A DNA stretch of 64,000 bases from assembly GCA_902569115.1 (NCBI GenBank), contig CACFTI010000009.1, forward strand, positions 1 to 64,000. The letters run 5' to 3'. The position numbers were made by a program, and so were the translations under genes. This document shows positions 35,721-44,359 of the stretch, piece by piece (the first letter of the stretch is position 1; every line of letters starts with the position of its first letter). The notes beneath the pieces are model-generated. The model saw only the letters and a list, made by a program, of their open reading frames with translations, was not told the origin of the DNA and searched no databases. Source of the DNA: an uncultured Verrucomicrobiota bacterium. GTDB taxonomy: Bacteria; Verrucomicrobiota; Verrucomicrobiia; Opitutales; Seribacteraceae.

Positions 35721-38700
35721 ATGAAAAATCCTTGTTTTTCTATTAACCGAAACAAGTTAATTTCGGCTGTTATCATTGCCTTTGGTATTGGGACTCTAGC
35801 GTATAGTCAGTTACAGACATCGGAAGTTGATTTGCCCAACAAACCAGAGGAGGCAATGGATTTGCTGAGCGAGTTTAATACCGATCTTGAGACCCGAATT
35901 AAGTCAGTTCTCGATCAATCCAGTTTATTGAAGTTTGAGGATTTGTCTGTTCAAGAGAGATGGAATACCCGATCCAGTGAGATAGTTGAAAGTGTGAAAT
36001 CTATTGCTAGTGAAATCCTTGAAACCAAAGAAATTTTTCACGATCTGCGTGACTCATCTGGTGGTAATCTTGATGACGCGATGCCTGCCTTTAAATCAGT
36101 ATACAAAAAAATGCGTCAATTGGATTCAGAACTTGTTGCAAATGAAAAGTTGCTTGAAGTTGCCTTGGAAGACTATGCGGATTTCGGAAAGAAGATCAAT
36201 CCACCTACGCAACAGAACGACTTTGCACAATTACCCAAATCGTCGGCGCCGCAAAGTCGCATTGCAGATGTTATTAACGCAACGGAAGCCATAGCATTGA
36301 CTCCATCATCAAAATACTCTCCCGCCACTCAAAAACTTCAGGGTGATATGCAACGTGCTCGGTCTAATATCCAAGGTCTTGCGAAAAACTTGAATGAAAC
36401 TGAATCTCTGACAGATAACTTGGAGCGTGATAACCAATTCTTAACAGAGTCTATCAATGCAGGTGATTCAGGGGTTGAAGTAGTTCGTTCCGCCTTCTCG
36501 CGTTTAAGGAGTGATTTAAGGAAGTCCCGTAGTGAATTAAGCGATACAAAGAGAAAGATGGTTGAGGAGCAGGGGAAATCAACTGCTTTGATCAATAGTA
36601 TCACCCAGGAATTGGAAAGATCTCGCAATGAATTGCAGAGCACACAAGACCTTGCCCAAAAGGCACAGGAGGATCGAAAGAAATTAGATTCTATTGAATC
36701 TAGATTGAAGCTAATGCAAAACAAAATTAACGCTGTAGATTCTTCTAAAGGACAAATTTCTGATGGCTCGGTTTTGTCTGACTTGCCCGTCTCCATGGAT
36801 GCAGTGCTTGCGGATCTTCAGGATCTAAAAGCTGGTGCACCCCTAGGTACAACTGCTGCAAGAGAGGTTTCTTCAGAAACAAGCGAAGTTCCCAGTGGTA
36901 AGGGAAATAATGAGTTGGTTAACAAATTACTTGTTGATTTAAGCAAAGCCCAGAAAGAAGCAGATGCAGCGAAATCCAAAAATATTGAACAAAGGAATTC
37001 GCTTAATACTAAAATTGCTCTTCTAGAGGATAAGCTTAAGGCAACCAATCTAGAGTTATCAACTGCGAGTAAAAACTTCCAAGATTTGAATGAAGAAATG
37101 GCAAAAAGAGAATTTGATTTTGCCTCCACAATTAGACAGTTAGAAGAAGAAGCTCAAGTAGCACAAAAAGCTTTAGAGGATGCTTCAAGAGGAAAATTGC
37201 CTGCTGTTCCTTTCATAGAAGAAATGGAAAGAAATCTAGCTGATTCGGAGAAAAGAGTGTTGGATTTGTCGAAAAAGTTTGATGCCGAAAAGGCACAAGC
37301 CACAGATGTCATTGCGAGCTTACAAGTTGAACTTGAAAATGCATTGATACGACAGAGGAGATCTATGGATCAGTTGGCTCGTAGAGAAGTTGAGTTGAAA
37401 GGTAAAAACGAAGAACTAAAGCAATTAAATGATGATAAAAAACTTCTAGAAGAAGAGCTTGAGGTAGTAAAAGTTCTATCCAGTCAATTACAGGATTTGA
37501 ATTCAGTTCTTGAGCAAACTAAAGAAGCACAGAATCTCCAGACCGTTAACACTGACCAGGTCGTTCTTTCACTACGTGATGAACTAAACAAAGCTAAAAT
37601 TGAACTTACTTTTGAAAAGGAGGAAAATGAAAGTCTATTGCGTCAATCGGGTGATAAAATTCAATCGCTAGAAGCCCAACTGCAACTTTTAAGAGATAAG
37701 CTTATTGAAGAGCAAGAAAACCTTTCTCGACAGTCTTTAGAGAGCAAAGATTTGATTGTAGATTTGAAATCAGAGCTAGATCGTGCAAGGGATGAAATTT
37801 CGAGAATGCAATCAATTGGAGCGACTGATTCTATAGAAACTAAACAGGCAGTCTCCCAACTACAAGAGGCTTTAGGCACAATTAGAATTCTTAAAGAAAG
37901 TTTAGAAGAATCAGAAAAGGCTAATTTAGAAATCGACTCTCTAAGAGCTGAGGTTGCTGACTCTATGACTCGACAAATTGCTCAAATGAAGGTTCATGAA
38001 GAAGACCGAGGTAAACTTAAAGATAAGATTACAGACCTAGAAACCGAAATTTTAATCTACAGAGACAAAGATGCATCCGGTAGTCTTGAATCTCGGAATC
38101 TGATTACTTCCTTAAATCAGAATCTTAGTGCTTCGAACCTTGAAATTGCTCGATTGAAAGATGCTCTTGGAAACGCTGAGGCACTAGGTATCACCAACTT
38201 GTTGGATTTACAAGAGGAGTTAGCTTTAGAGGAGTCAAGCAATCAAGAATTGAGAGGTAGAATCGACCAGTTGGAATCTGAGCTTTTACAAGCCAACGAG
38301 AAGACCAACGAATTACAAAATATTCTTAGATCAGAAATTGGTAGGCAAAATATTGAAGACTCAGAATTTGTATCTGATTTAAAAAATCGGTTAAAAGATT
38401 CAAATCTTGAAGTGCAAAGGCTCAAATCCGAGATCGTTAACGGGGATAAGTCTGGTATTGCAAATTTAATCGATCTACAAGACGAGTTGGCTTCCGAGGA
38501 ACTAATGAATCAAGAACTTAGGGATAGGATCGAAAAGCTTGAATTAGACCTTTATATTGCCAACGAAAAGACAAACGAGTTGGAAAATGCCCTTGAATCA
38601 GAAATGAGTAAGGAAGACTCAGATCGTTCTGAGCTTGTGAATCAGCTTAATCAACAATTGGAAGATTCAAACTTAGAGGTTGAGCGGCTTAAAGCTGCAG

Positions 38701-41700
38701 TTGAAGAGGGTGAGAGGTTAGGTCTAAGTAATTTGTTGGAATTACAGGAGGAGTTGGCTTTCGAGGAGTCTAATAATCAAAATTTCAGCGAAAAGATCGA
38801 ACAGCTTGAATTAGAGTTGCTTGCAGCCAATGAAAAAACCCATGAATTGGAAAAGATTCTCGAAGATGAAATGAGTGAGGATCAAATAAAAAATTCGGAA
38901 ATTATTTCTGATCTAAAGCAGCAATTGGAAACTTCGAATCTAGAAGTTGAGAGGTTGCAGGCTGAGATTAAAGATGGGCAGGAGAAAGGGAACATAAATG
39001 TATTGGATCTACAGGAAAAATTGGCGAATGAAGAATCTTTAAACCAAGAATTAAATTTGCAGATCCAGAAACTAGAAAATGAAATGGTTGAATTAAAAGA
39101 CTTGCTTTCAAGTAAAGAGAAATCGCAAAAGAGTAGCGAATTAACGGCTTCAATCATTAATGATCTCGAAGACTCACTAGTCTCGGCAGAGAATACGATT
39201 GCTAATTTAGTAGATGAGCTCAATCAAACGAAAAGCAGGCACTCCCAGAGCGAAGAGCAGGCTCAATTGGTTATTCAAGGTTTACAAGACTCTTTAGCCG
39301 AAGCTGGGAATAAAGTTGTAAGTTTAGAAAAGGAACTTGGCCGGCTTATTGAAGGGAATATGGCCGAGAATGACCGGGATATTGAGCTTTCAGATTCGAT
39401 CACAAGTGATTTAGAGAATGCTTTAGCAAACGCTGAAAAAACAATCGCAGAATTGCAAGATCAGTTGGCATCTAGAGACTCAACAGCTAAGCCTGCAGAA
39501 TCTCCTGATGATCAAACAGTAATAACTGGCAATAAATTACTTGGCTATGATGCAGAAGGCATCAAAAATCTTGAAGAAGAGTTGATGGAAGCTCAATTGA
39601 ATCTAGAACTTTTGGAAAACAAAAGCATTGAGGAAAGGGATGCTCGATTGCTTATTCAATCGAAGCTTGAGGATGCAATTGCAAATGCTGAGACAAATAC
39701 GAACGATGATGAGGACAACAATGGCTCGAGTTTAGCTGGATACAAAATGCAACTGCAGGAGAAAGACCAGAATATCAATGAATTGGAAACCCAGCTTGCC
39801 GAATCTGTGGCGGCTCTTGCAGAGAAAGAGGCTGAATTAGAATTAGCTAGTGCTATGAATGAAGTTTCTAATCTTGATTATAACGAATCAAAAATGATTG
39901 AAGGTCTGAAAGCAGAACTTGCGGAGCTAAGGAAAGAGTTGTTGAATACGAGCTCTGTCCCATCACCAGAATTAGCTTCGAATAATGATGATATGCGTTC
40001 GAAGCTGGAGGAAGCTATTGCCGAAAGTTTTGAATTACAGGCCCAGCTTGATGAAACTCAAAGGCGTCTATCTACTCTTGAAAACAGTCGAAACCCAAAT
40101 GACGAAATTATATCAGAGTATATTTCTATTATTGATAAGGCACAGCTAAATGAGAAAAAAGCAATTGATGAAATAAATGCTTTGACTACAGCCTTAGAGA
40201 ACTCTGAACAACTTCGCCAAGAATTGGAATCTCTATTAGATGAATTCCAAAGTAATGGGATTCAGCAGGAGGAAATTGCGAATGATCCGAAAGTATTAGA
40301 ACTACAAAAGGACCTACTTCTTTTACAAGAGGGATTGCGAGCAGCAAGGAAATTTAAAGATCCGAAAGTGGCCGAGCTAGAAGATGAACTTGCGAATTCA
40401 AAAGAAGAGACCGCAGCTCTAAAAGATGATTTTAAAAACGCAATGAGAGATTTTGTTCGGTTACGAAACGAAGTGGAATTAATTGAACAAGATAATCAAA
40501 GATTAAAGGATCAAAATCTTGCGGGTGCAAAATCAGAAGCTGACCGTCAAATCATTGATCTAAAAAATCAAGTTGCTGGTTTAGCTGATCAAAATTCTCT
40601 ATTGAAGCTTGATTTAGACGGACGAGACAGGCGGATTGAAGATTTAAAAAATCAAATGATTGCCAATAACCAAAACCCTTCAATTGTTGCTAACTTAGGC
40701 ACCTCGGATAGCGGTCAATTGAGATCACGCGTTATTGGTTTAGAAAGTTCCCTGCAGGCAGCCCGTGATGCACAGAATAGGGCCAAGATGGATGCTGATC
40801 GCTTGAGCATGGAATTGCAACAATCGAGACAGCGTGAAGCTACACTTGAGTCAAGTTTAAGAAATGCTTTGGCAAATGGCAGTTCTGTGCCCGCACCATC
40901 TCAAAACAATTTGGGTAGTGTTATAAATGCGGGACTATCGAACGCTCAAATTATTGAACTGGAGAACCTCAAACAGCAAAACAAAAGGCTGCAAGATCAA
41001 CTTGCTAGTGCTTCAGCGAATGCAGATCGGGATATTCTTGAAAAAAGAATAAGAGACTTAAATCAAAGAAACTTAACAGCTCAAGTGCAACTTGACCAAG
41101 AGAGGAAACGATCCAAGGACCTTGAGCGAGAGCTCGAAGATGCGAAGAATATAAAGCGTGGAATAATCGAAAAGGGTGAGTCAGCGAGTCTCAAAGCTGA
41201 TTTGCTTAACGAGGAGCTTGCTAACGCAAGAAACAGAGTAGATTCTTTGGAAAAAGCATTGATAGCCGCCAGGGAAGCCATCCGTGTGCTGAGAAGTGGA
41301 GGTAACAACAGATCGATGATTAATGTTTCGATGAACAATCCTGCTCCTCGTGTGTCTTCCCTTCCAAGTAGTCTGACTCGTAGGTCATCCGTCTCATCTG
41401 TGCTGCCAGCATCCAGTAGTTCTTACACACCAAGATACCAACCATCTTCTTTGCGCGGGCTTACAAATTTGAATGCAAATAGTACACCCCAGGTAACCCA
41501 AGTTCCCACGGGGAATGCATCCTTGGATTTAAAAGTCGAAGTGCAATTTCTAAATAATAGAAACCGCCCGTCCAGCTTTACTGAATTCTTTCTTGTAGAG
41601 AGCGACCTGAATAAAATTTTGGAGGATGCCAGAATTAGAATTCCGATTAATCAAGGAGTTCAATCGTATGGAGAATTATGGGCAAGGTCAGTTCAGCGTG

Positions 41701-41942
41701 GCTACAGATTCCCAGGTGTTGCCGCAAACATAAGAAACGCTTTGGCAACTACCAGTCTTTTACGCCTAAAAACCAATTCAGTCGGAGAGGCAAAGCTCCA
41801 GAATATAAAACCGGGCAGCTACTACCTGATTGGTGCGTCTACTCTTGGGCAAGTCGGTGTTGTTTGGTCAAAGCCAATCCGAGTGCAAAGCGGTACAAAT
41901 AAATTTGCATTGGGCTTGGGTGATGCGCTGTGGGCCGAATAG
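35721..41942 (+). CDS. Giant exported coiled-coil protein with C-terminal globular domain
   Basis: 2073 aa from the ATG at 35721, which gives a signal-type start (NKLISAVIIAFGIGTLAYSQ); an ATG at 35625 would add 32 residues and bury this segment. Residues ~40-1840 are almost wholly charged heptad-like helix (SLRDELNKAKIELTFEKEE type), with an exact 89-aa tandem repeat near 823-1130. A Ser/Pro/Asn linker (~1870-1930) leads to a globular domain of ~150 residues (SLDLKVEVQFLNNRNRP, YGELWARSVQRGYRFPG, LRLKTNSVGEAKLQNIKPG, GSYYLIGAS), whose last part resembles a beta-sandwich of the carboxypeptidase-regulatory type. Inference: a long periplasmic or envelope-spanning rod, possibly linking membranes or a stalk. 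SMC/Rad50 function is excluded because Walker motifs are missing. Confidence 0.85.
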   Translation: MKNPCFSINRNKLISAVIIAFGIGTLAYSQLQTSEVDLPNKPEEAMDLLSEFNTDLETRIKSVLDQSSLLKFEDLSVQERWNTRSSEIVESVKSIASEILETKEIFHDLRDSSGGNLDDAMPAFKSVYKKMRQLDSELVANEKLLEVALEDYADFGKKINPPTQQNDFAQLPKSSAPQSRIADVINATEAIALTPSSKYSPATQKLQGDMQRARSNIQGLAKNLNETESLTDNLERDNQFLTESINAGDSGVEVVRSAFSRLRSDLRKSRSELSDTKRKMVEEQGKSTALINSITQELERSRNELQSTQDLAQKAQEDRKKLDSIESRLKLMQNKINAVDSSKGQISDGSVLSDLPVSMDAVLADLQDLKAGAPLGTTAAREVSSETSEVPSGKGNNELVNKLLVDLSKAQKEADAAKSKNIEQRNSLNTKIALLEDKLKATNLELSTASKNFQDLNEEMAKREFDFASTIRQLEEEAQVAQKALEDASRGKLPAVPFIEEMERNLADSEKRVLDLSKKFDAEKAQATDVIASLQVELENALIRQRRSMDQLARREVELKGKNEELKQLNDDKKLLEEELEVVKVLSSQLQDLNSVLEQTKEAQNLQTVNTDQVVLSLRDELNKAKIELTFEKEENESLLRQSGDKIQSLEAQLQLLRDKLIEEQENLSRQSLESKDLIVDLKSELDRARDEISRMQSIGATDSIETKQAVSQLQEALGTIRILKESLEESEKANLEIDSLRAEVADSMTRQIAQMKVHEEDRGKLKDKITDLETEILIYRDKDASGSLESRNLITSLNQNLSASNLEIARLKDALGNAEALGITNLLDLQEELALEESSNQELRGRIDQLESELLQANEKTNELQNILRSEIGRQNIEDSEFVSDLKNRLKDSNLEVQRLKSEIVNGDKSGIANLIDLQDELASEELMNQELRDRIEKLELDLYIANEKTNELENALESEMSKEDSDRSELVNQLNQQLEDSNLEVERLKAAVEEGERLGLSNLLELQEELAFEESNNQNFSEKIEQLELELLAANEKTHELEKILEDEMSEDQIKNSEIISDLKQQLETSNLEVERLQAEIKDGQEKGNINVLDLQEKLANEESLNQELNLQIQKLENEMVELKDLLSSKEKSQKSSELTASIINDLEDSLVSAENTIANLVDELNQTKSRHSQSEEQAQLVIQGLQDSLAEAGNKVVSLEKELGRLIEGNMAENDRDIELSDSITSDLENALANAEKTIAELQDQLASRDSTAKPAESPDDQTVITGNKLLGYDAEGIKNLEEELMEAQLNLELLENKSIEERDARLLIQSKLEDAIANAETNTNDDEDNNGSSLAGYKMQLQEKDQNINELETQLAESVAALAEKEAELELASAMNEVSNLDYNESKMIEGLKAELAELRKELLNTSSVPSPELASNNDDMRSKLEEAIAESFELQAQLDETQRRLSTLENSRNPNDEIISEYISIIDKAQLNEKKAIDEINALTTALENSEQLRQELESLLDEFQSNGIQQEEIANDPKVLELQKDLLLLQEGLRAARKFKDPKVAELEDELANSKEETAALKDDFKNAMRDFVRLRNEVELIEQDNQRLKDQNLAGAKSEADRQIIDLKNQVAGLADQNSLLKLDLDGRDRRIEDLKNQMIANNQNPSIVANLGTSDSGQLRSRVIGLESSLQAARDAQNRAKMDADRLSMELQQSRQREATLESSLRNALANGSSVPAPSQNNLGSVINAGLSNAQIIELENLKQQNKRLQDQLASASANADRDILEKRIRDLNQRNLTAQVQLDQERKRSKDLERELEDAKNIKRGIIEKGESASLKADLLNEELANARNRVDSLEKALIAAREAIRVLRSGGNNRSMINVSMNNPAPRVSSLPSSLTRRSSVSSVLPASSSSYTPRYQPSSLRGLTNLNANSTPQVTQVPTGNASLDLKVEVQFLNNRNRPSSFTEFFLVESDLNKILEDARIRIPINQGVQSYGELWARSVQRGYRFPGVAANIRNALATTSLLRLKTNSVGEAKLQNIKPGSYYLIGASTLGQVGVVWSKPIRVQSGTNKFALGLGDALWAE
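38187..39087 (+). repeat. 89-codon coiled-coil repeats (three full copies and a part)
   Basis: Units begin at 38187, 38454, 38721 and 38988, spaced exactly 267 bp. Each encodes NL-LDLQEELA-EESxNQEL, an IxxLExELxxANEKTNEL segment and DLKxxLEDSNLEVERLK. The DNA has diverged more than the cadherin repeats, so duplication is older. Because 89 is not a multiple of 7, each repeat must include a phase skip in the heptad. Confidence 0.85.
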
Positions 41943-41951
41943 CTCGATAAA

Positions 41952-42347
41952 TTAATTGTTTTTTATTCTTGGGGTGAATGGTGCTTCGAACGCGTCATTA
42001 AATGTGTAACCTCCCTCAAAATCAGAGATGGAGTCACTATCAGTTCTTCCAAGAATTCCATGGTCGATTAATTTAAAAACAATCTCTCCGAAATCTTTGC
42101 ATTGCTTAATATTCCAATGGTTCATAAGCGTCATCGTCATTGGACCAAATCGATCTAAAGCGTACAAGCGAATGCCTTCGAGCAACTCTTCTCCAGATAC
42201 ATGTCCGTTCTTTGGATTACTTGAACTATTTCGCGATTTGAGAGTATGGTCAAGTGCCTCTCTGACGAAAAAGTAGGCACCTTTTCCGAATTTATTGTCA
42301 TCAGCGTGGATGTCCTTAACGATGTCTGGGAAATTTTTTTCAGTCAT
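41952..42347 (-). CDS. Minf_1886 (TIGR04138)-type conserved protein
   Basis: 131 aa. Sequence elements YFFVREALDHTLK, HVSGEELLEGIRLYALDRFG, MTLMNHWNIKQCKDFGEIVFKLIDHG and GYTFNDAFEAPF match what I know of a small conserved protein family restricted to Planctomycetes, Verrucomicrobia and relatives (Minf_1886, TIGR04138). The biochemical function is unknown. It reads away from the gene at 42396, leaving a 48-bp shared upstream region, and ends 9 bp from the end of the coiled-coil gene, convergently. Confidence 0.8.
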   Translation of the reverse strand: MTEKNFPDIVKDIHADDNKFGKGAYFFVREALDHTLKSRNSSSNPKNGHVSGEELLEGIRLYALDRFGPMTMTLMNHWNIKQCKDFGEIVFKLIDHGILGRTDSDSISDFEGGYTFNDAFEAPFTPRIKNN

Positions 42348-42395
42348 TGTCTTTATCTACAATTTTAATTTAGTTTCAATCAAACTCCAAATCAA

Positions 42396-42881
42396 ATGAA
42401 AGTATCATATTCAATGGCTAAAGGCAGGTTGTCTGCACACTGTATTTCCTGGGTTTATAGAAAAAAAAGACATAGGAGATATTTTAAAAGCAGACTTGAT
42501 GCTTTGAGGTTTCAAAACGAAAAAGAAGTTGAGTTAGGTATTCCACAAAGAGCGGCCATTGGTAATGAGGTCCTCTTTTGGTTGTTAAGTGACATCAATG
42601 ACAAGCTTAGAAAAATGGAGCAGGAAATTGAAGTATTGAAAAATGATGTTGCCCAGCAAGAGGGGCATTTAAGTGAATTAAAAAAGCCTCCTGCACCCAA
42701 AATTCTAAGGATATCGGAGGCAGCAAAAGTTCTTCGAGTATCTAGTCGAAAACTTTATTACCTATTAGAAAAGGGAGTATTTAAAAGGTATAAGCTTCCA
42801 CATACACGCACGACTTTCATCAAATTGGATGAAGTCGAGAAGGCTTTGGGTGCAGAAAATATTGAGGATTTGTTATGTTGA
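42396..42881 (+). CDS. Putative DNA-binding protein: integrase-arm-like N-terminus, coiled coil, excisionase-type helix-turn-helix
   Basis: 161 aa. The N-terminal ~45 residues (AHCISWVYRKKRHRRYFKS, then RLDALRFQNEKEVEL) resemble the arm-type DNA-binding region of phage integrases. Residues ~65-95 form a short coiled coil (DKLRKMEQEIEVLKNDVAQQ). Residues ~105-155 hold a MerR/excisionase-like HTH_17 domain (ILRISEAAKVLRVSSRKLYYLL, a wing with YKLPHTRTTFIKLDEVEKALG). No integrase or phage gene lies near it. An alternative start is the Met at residue 7. Inference: a local regulator or nucleoid-type protein built from mobile-element domains. Confidence 0.65.
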   Translation: MKVSYSMAKGRLSAHCISWVYRKKRHRRYFKSRLDALRFQNEKEVELGIPQRAAIGNEVLFWLLSDINDKLRKMEQEIEVLKNDVAQQEGHLSELKKPPAPKILRISEAAKVLRVSSRKLYYLLEKGVFKRYKLPHTRTTFIKLDEVEKALGAENIEDLLC

Positions 42882-42944
42882 TTTTAAATACCATTTACAA
42901 GTTTAGTTTTGCCACACCAAGATCTTAACTTTAAGAAAAATCAT

Positions 42945-44012
42945 ATGAGTAAAAAATTTCCAAGTGGAGTAATAACTGGTGATGGTGTTCAAGCCATCTT
43001 CAATGATGCACAAGAGCAAGAATATGCTCTCCCTGCCGTAAATGTTGTTGGTACGAATTCCGTTAATGCTGTCCTCGAGACTGCTGCCTTGGTCAATTCT
43101 CCTGTTATGATTCAGTTTTCTAATGGTGGAGGGAGTTTTTATGCAGGAAAATCACTTGATAACACGGATCAGAAATCAGCGGTGGCAGGTTCCGTTTCTG
43201 GAGCTATGCATGTACATCAACTAGCTGAGTCTTATGGTGTTCCCGTTATCCTGCACACGGACCATGCGGCTAGAAAACTGTTACCTTGGGTTGATGGTAT
43301 GTTAGATGCTGGAGAAAAGTTTTATGAGAAGGAGGGGAAACCTCTCTACAGTTCCCACATGATTGATCTATCAGAGGAACCAATTGCTGATAATTTATCC
43401 ACTTGTAAAGATTACTTCAATAGGATGAACCAAATGGGGATGACGATTGAAATCGAGCTTGGAGTCACGGGTGGCGAAGAGGATGGAGTAGATAACACGG
43501 ACATTGATACCGCTAGGTTATACACTCAACCAGAGGAAGTGAATCAAGCTTATGAAACCTTAATAGATGTAAGTCCGCGTTTCACTGTTGCCGCTGCTTT
43601 TGGGAATGTGCATGGAGTATATAAACCTGGCAATGTTGAGTTGACCCCAAAGATTTTACTTAATTCTCAGGAGTATTTACGGGAAAAGCACGGTCTTTCT
43701 GGTAAACCTGTCCATTTTGTTTTTCACGGTGGTTCGGGTTCATCCCGTGAACAAATTCGTGAAGCAATTGGATATGGAGTGGTAAAAATGAATCTCGATA
43801 CAGATATGCAGTGGGCTTATTGGGATGGAGTTCATGAATATTACAACAGTAATAAAGATTATCTACAAAGCCAGTTGGGTAATCCTGAGGGAGATGATAA
43901 ACCCAATAAAAAGTTTTATGATCCACGCGCTTGGCTTAGGTCGGGAGAGAATGCTTTTGTTGAAAGGCTTAAAAGATCATTTGAAGATTTGAATTGTATC
44001 AACAGGAATTAA
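42945..44012 (+). CDS. fbaA: Class II fructose-1,6-bisphosphate aldolase
   Basis: 355 aa from the ATG at 42945; an upstream TTG at 42909 would add 12 poorly conserved residues. It cleaves fructose-1,6-bisphosphate into glyceraldehyde-3-phosphate and dihydroxyacetone phosphate using zinc. Seen: LPAVNVVGTNSVNAVLETAA, zinc/active-site VPVILHTDHAARKLLPW, IEIELGVTGGEEDGVDN, FGNVHGVYKPGNVELTP and FVFHGGSGSS. It closely resembles the class IIA enzymes of E. coli type in order and motif. It stands alone, with no other glycolysis gene beside it, though glycogen phosphorylase and pyruvate carboxylase are elsewhere in the window. Confidence 0.97.
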   Translation: MSKKFPSGVITGDGVQAIFNDAQEQEYALPAVNVVGTNSVNAVLETAALVNSPVMIQFSNGGGSFYAGKSLDNTDQKSAVAGSVSGAMHVHQLAESYGVPVILHTDHAARKLLPWVDGMLDAGEKFYEKEGKPLYSSHMIDLSEEPIADNLSTCKDYFNRMNQMGMTIEIELGVTGGEEDGVDNTDIDTARLYTQPEEVNQAYETLIDVSPRFTVAAAFGNVHGVYKPGNVELTPKILLNSQEYLREKHGLSGKPVHFVFHGGSGSSREQIREAIGYGVVKMNLDTDMQWAYWDGVHEYYNSNKDYLQSQLGNPEGDDKPNKKFYDPRAWLRSGENAFVERLKRSFEDLNCINRN

Positions 44013-44086
44013 TGAGAGCTTTCTGTTGTTTTTTTAGATTGAGAATGTTCTTGGCTAGTTAATACATATTATGTTTTAACGGATTT

Positions 44087-44359
44087 ATGGAAGATAAGGA
44101 AATTCAAGCAAAGAGAATTGTACGGACGATAACATTGACTAGCGATGATTTGGCTTTACTCGATGATATAGAAAGAACGATGTCTAGAACTGGACAGAGA
44201 ATAAAGACTGATTCCAAACTTATTCGAGCGGCTATACAAATAGCCTCCAAATCTTTGAACAACGAACAGCTAGACTTGGTGGAAATTGCAGAAAAAGTGG
44301 TCAGGGAAGATGGGAGAACATTGAGTAAACTTCTCGAAAAAGAAAAAAAAGAAAACTAA
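44087..44359 (+). CDS. Small hypothetical protein, possibly ribbon-helix-helix
   Basis: 90 aa. The sequence IVRTITLTSDDLALLDDIER followed by a helix (DSKLIRAAIQIASKSLN) has the shape of a ribbon-helix-helix DNA-binding domain: a short beta strand and two helices. The tail is charged and Lys-rich. It lies between the aldolase and a YyaL gene; its stop overlaps the convergent YyaL stop by four bases. No toxin gene or other partner is adjacent. The DNA-binding role is inference. Confidence 0.6.
   Translation: MEDKEIQAKRIVRTITLTSDDLALLDDIERTMSRTGQRIKTDSKLIRAAIQIASKSLNNEQLDLVEIAEKVVREDGRTLSKLLEKEKKEN

Noticed and set aside
35721-41942. SMC/Rad50-type ATPase
   Set aside because: Long coiled coil but no Walker A, Walker B or signature motif; it begins with a signal sequence.
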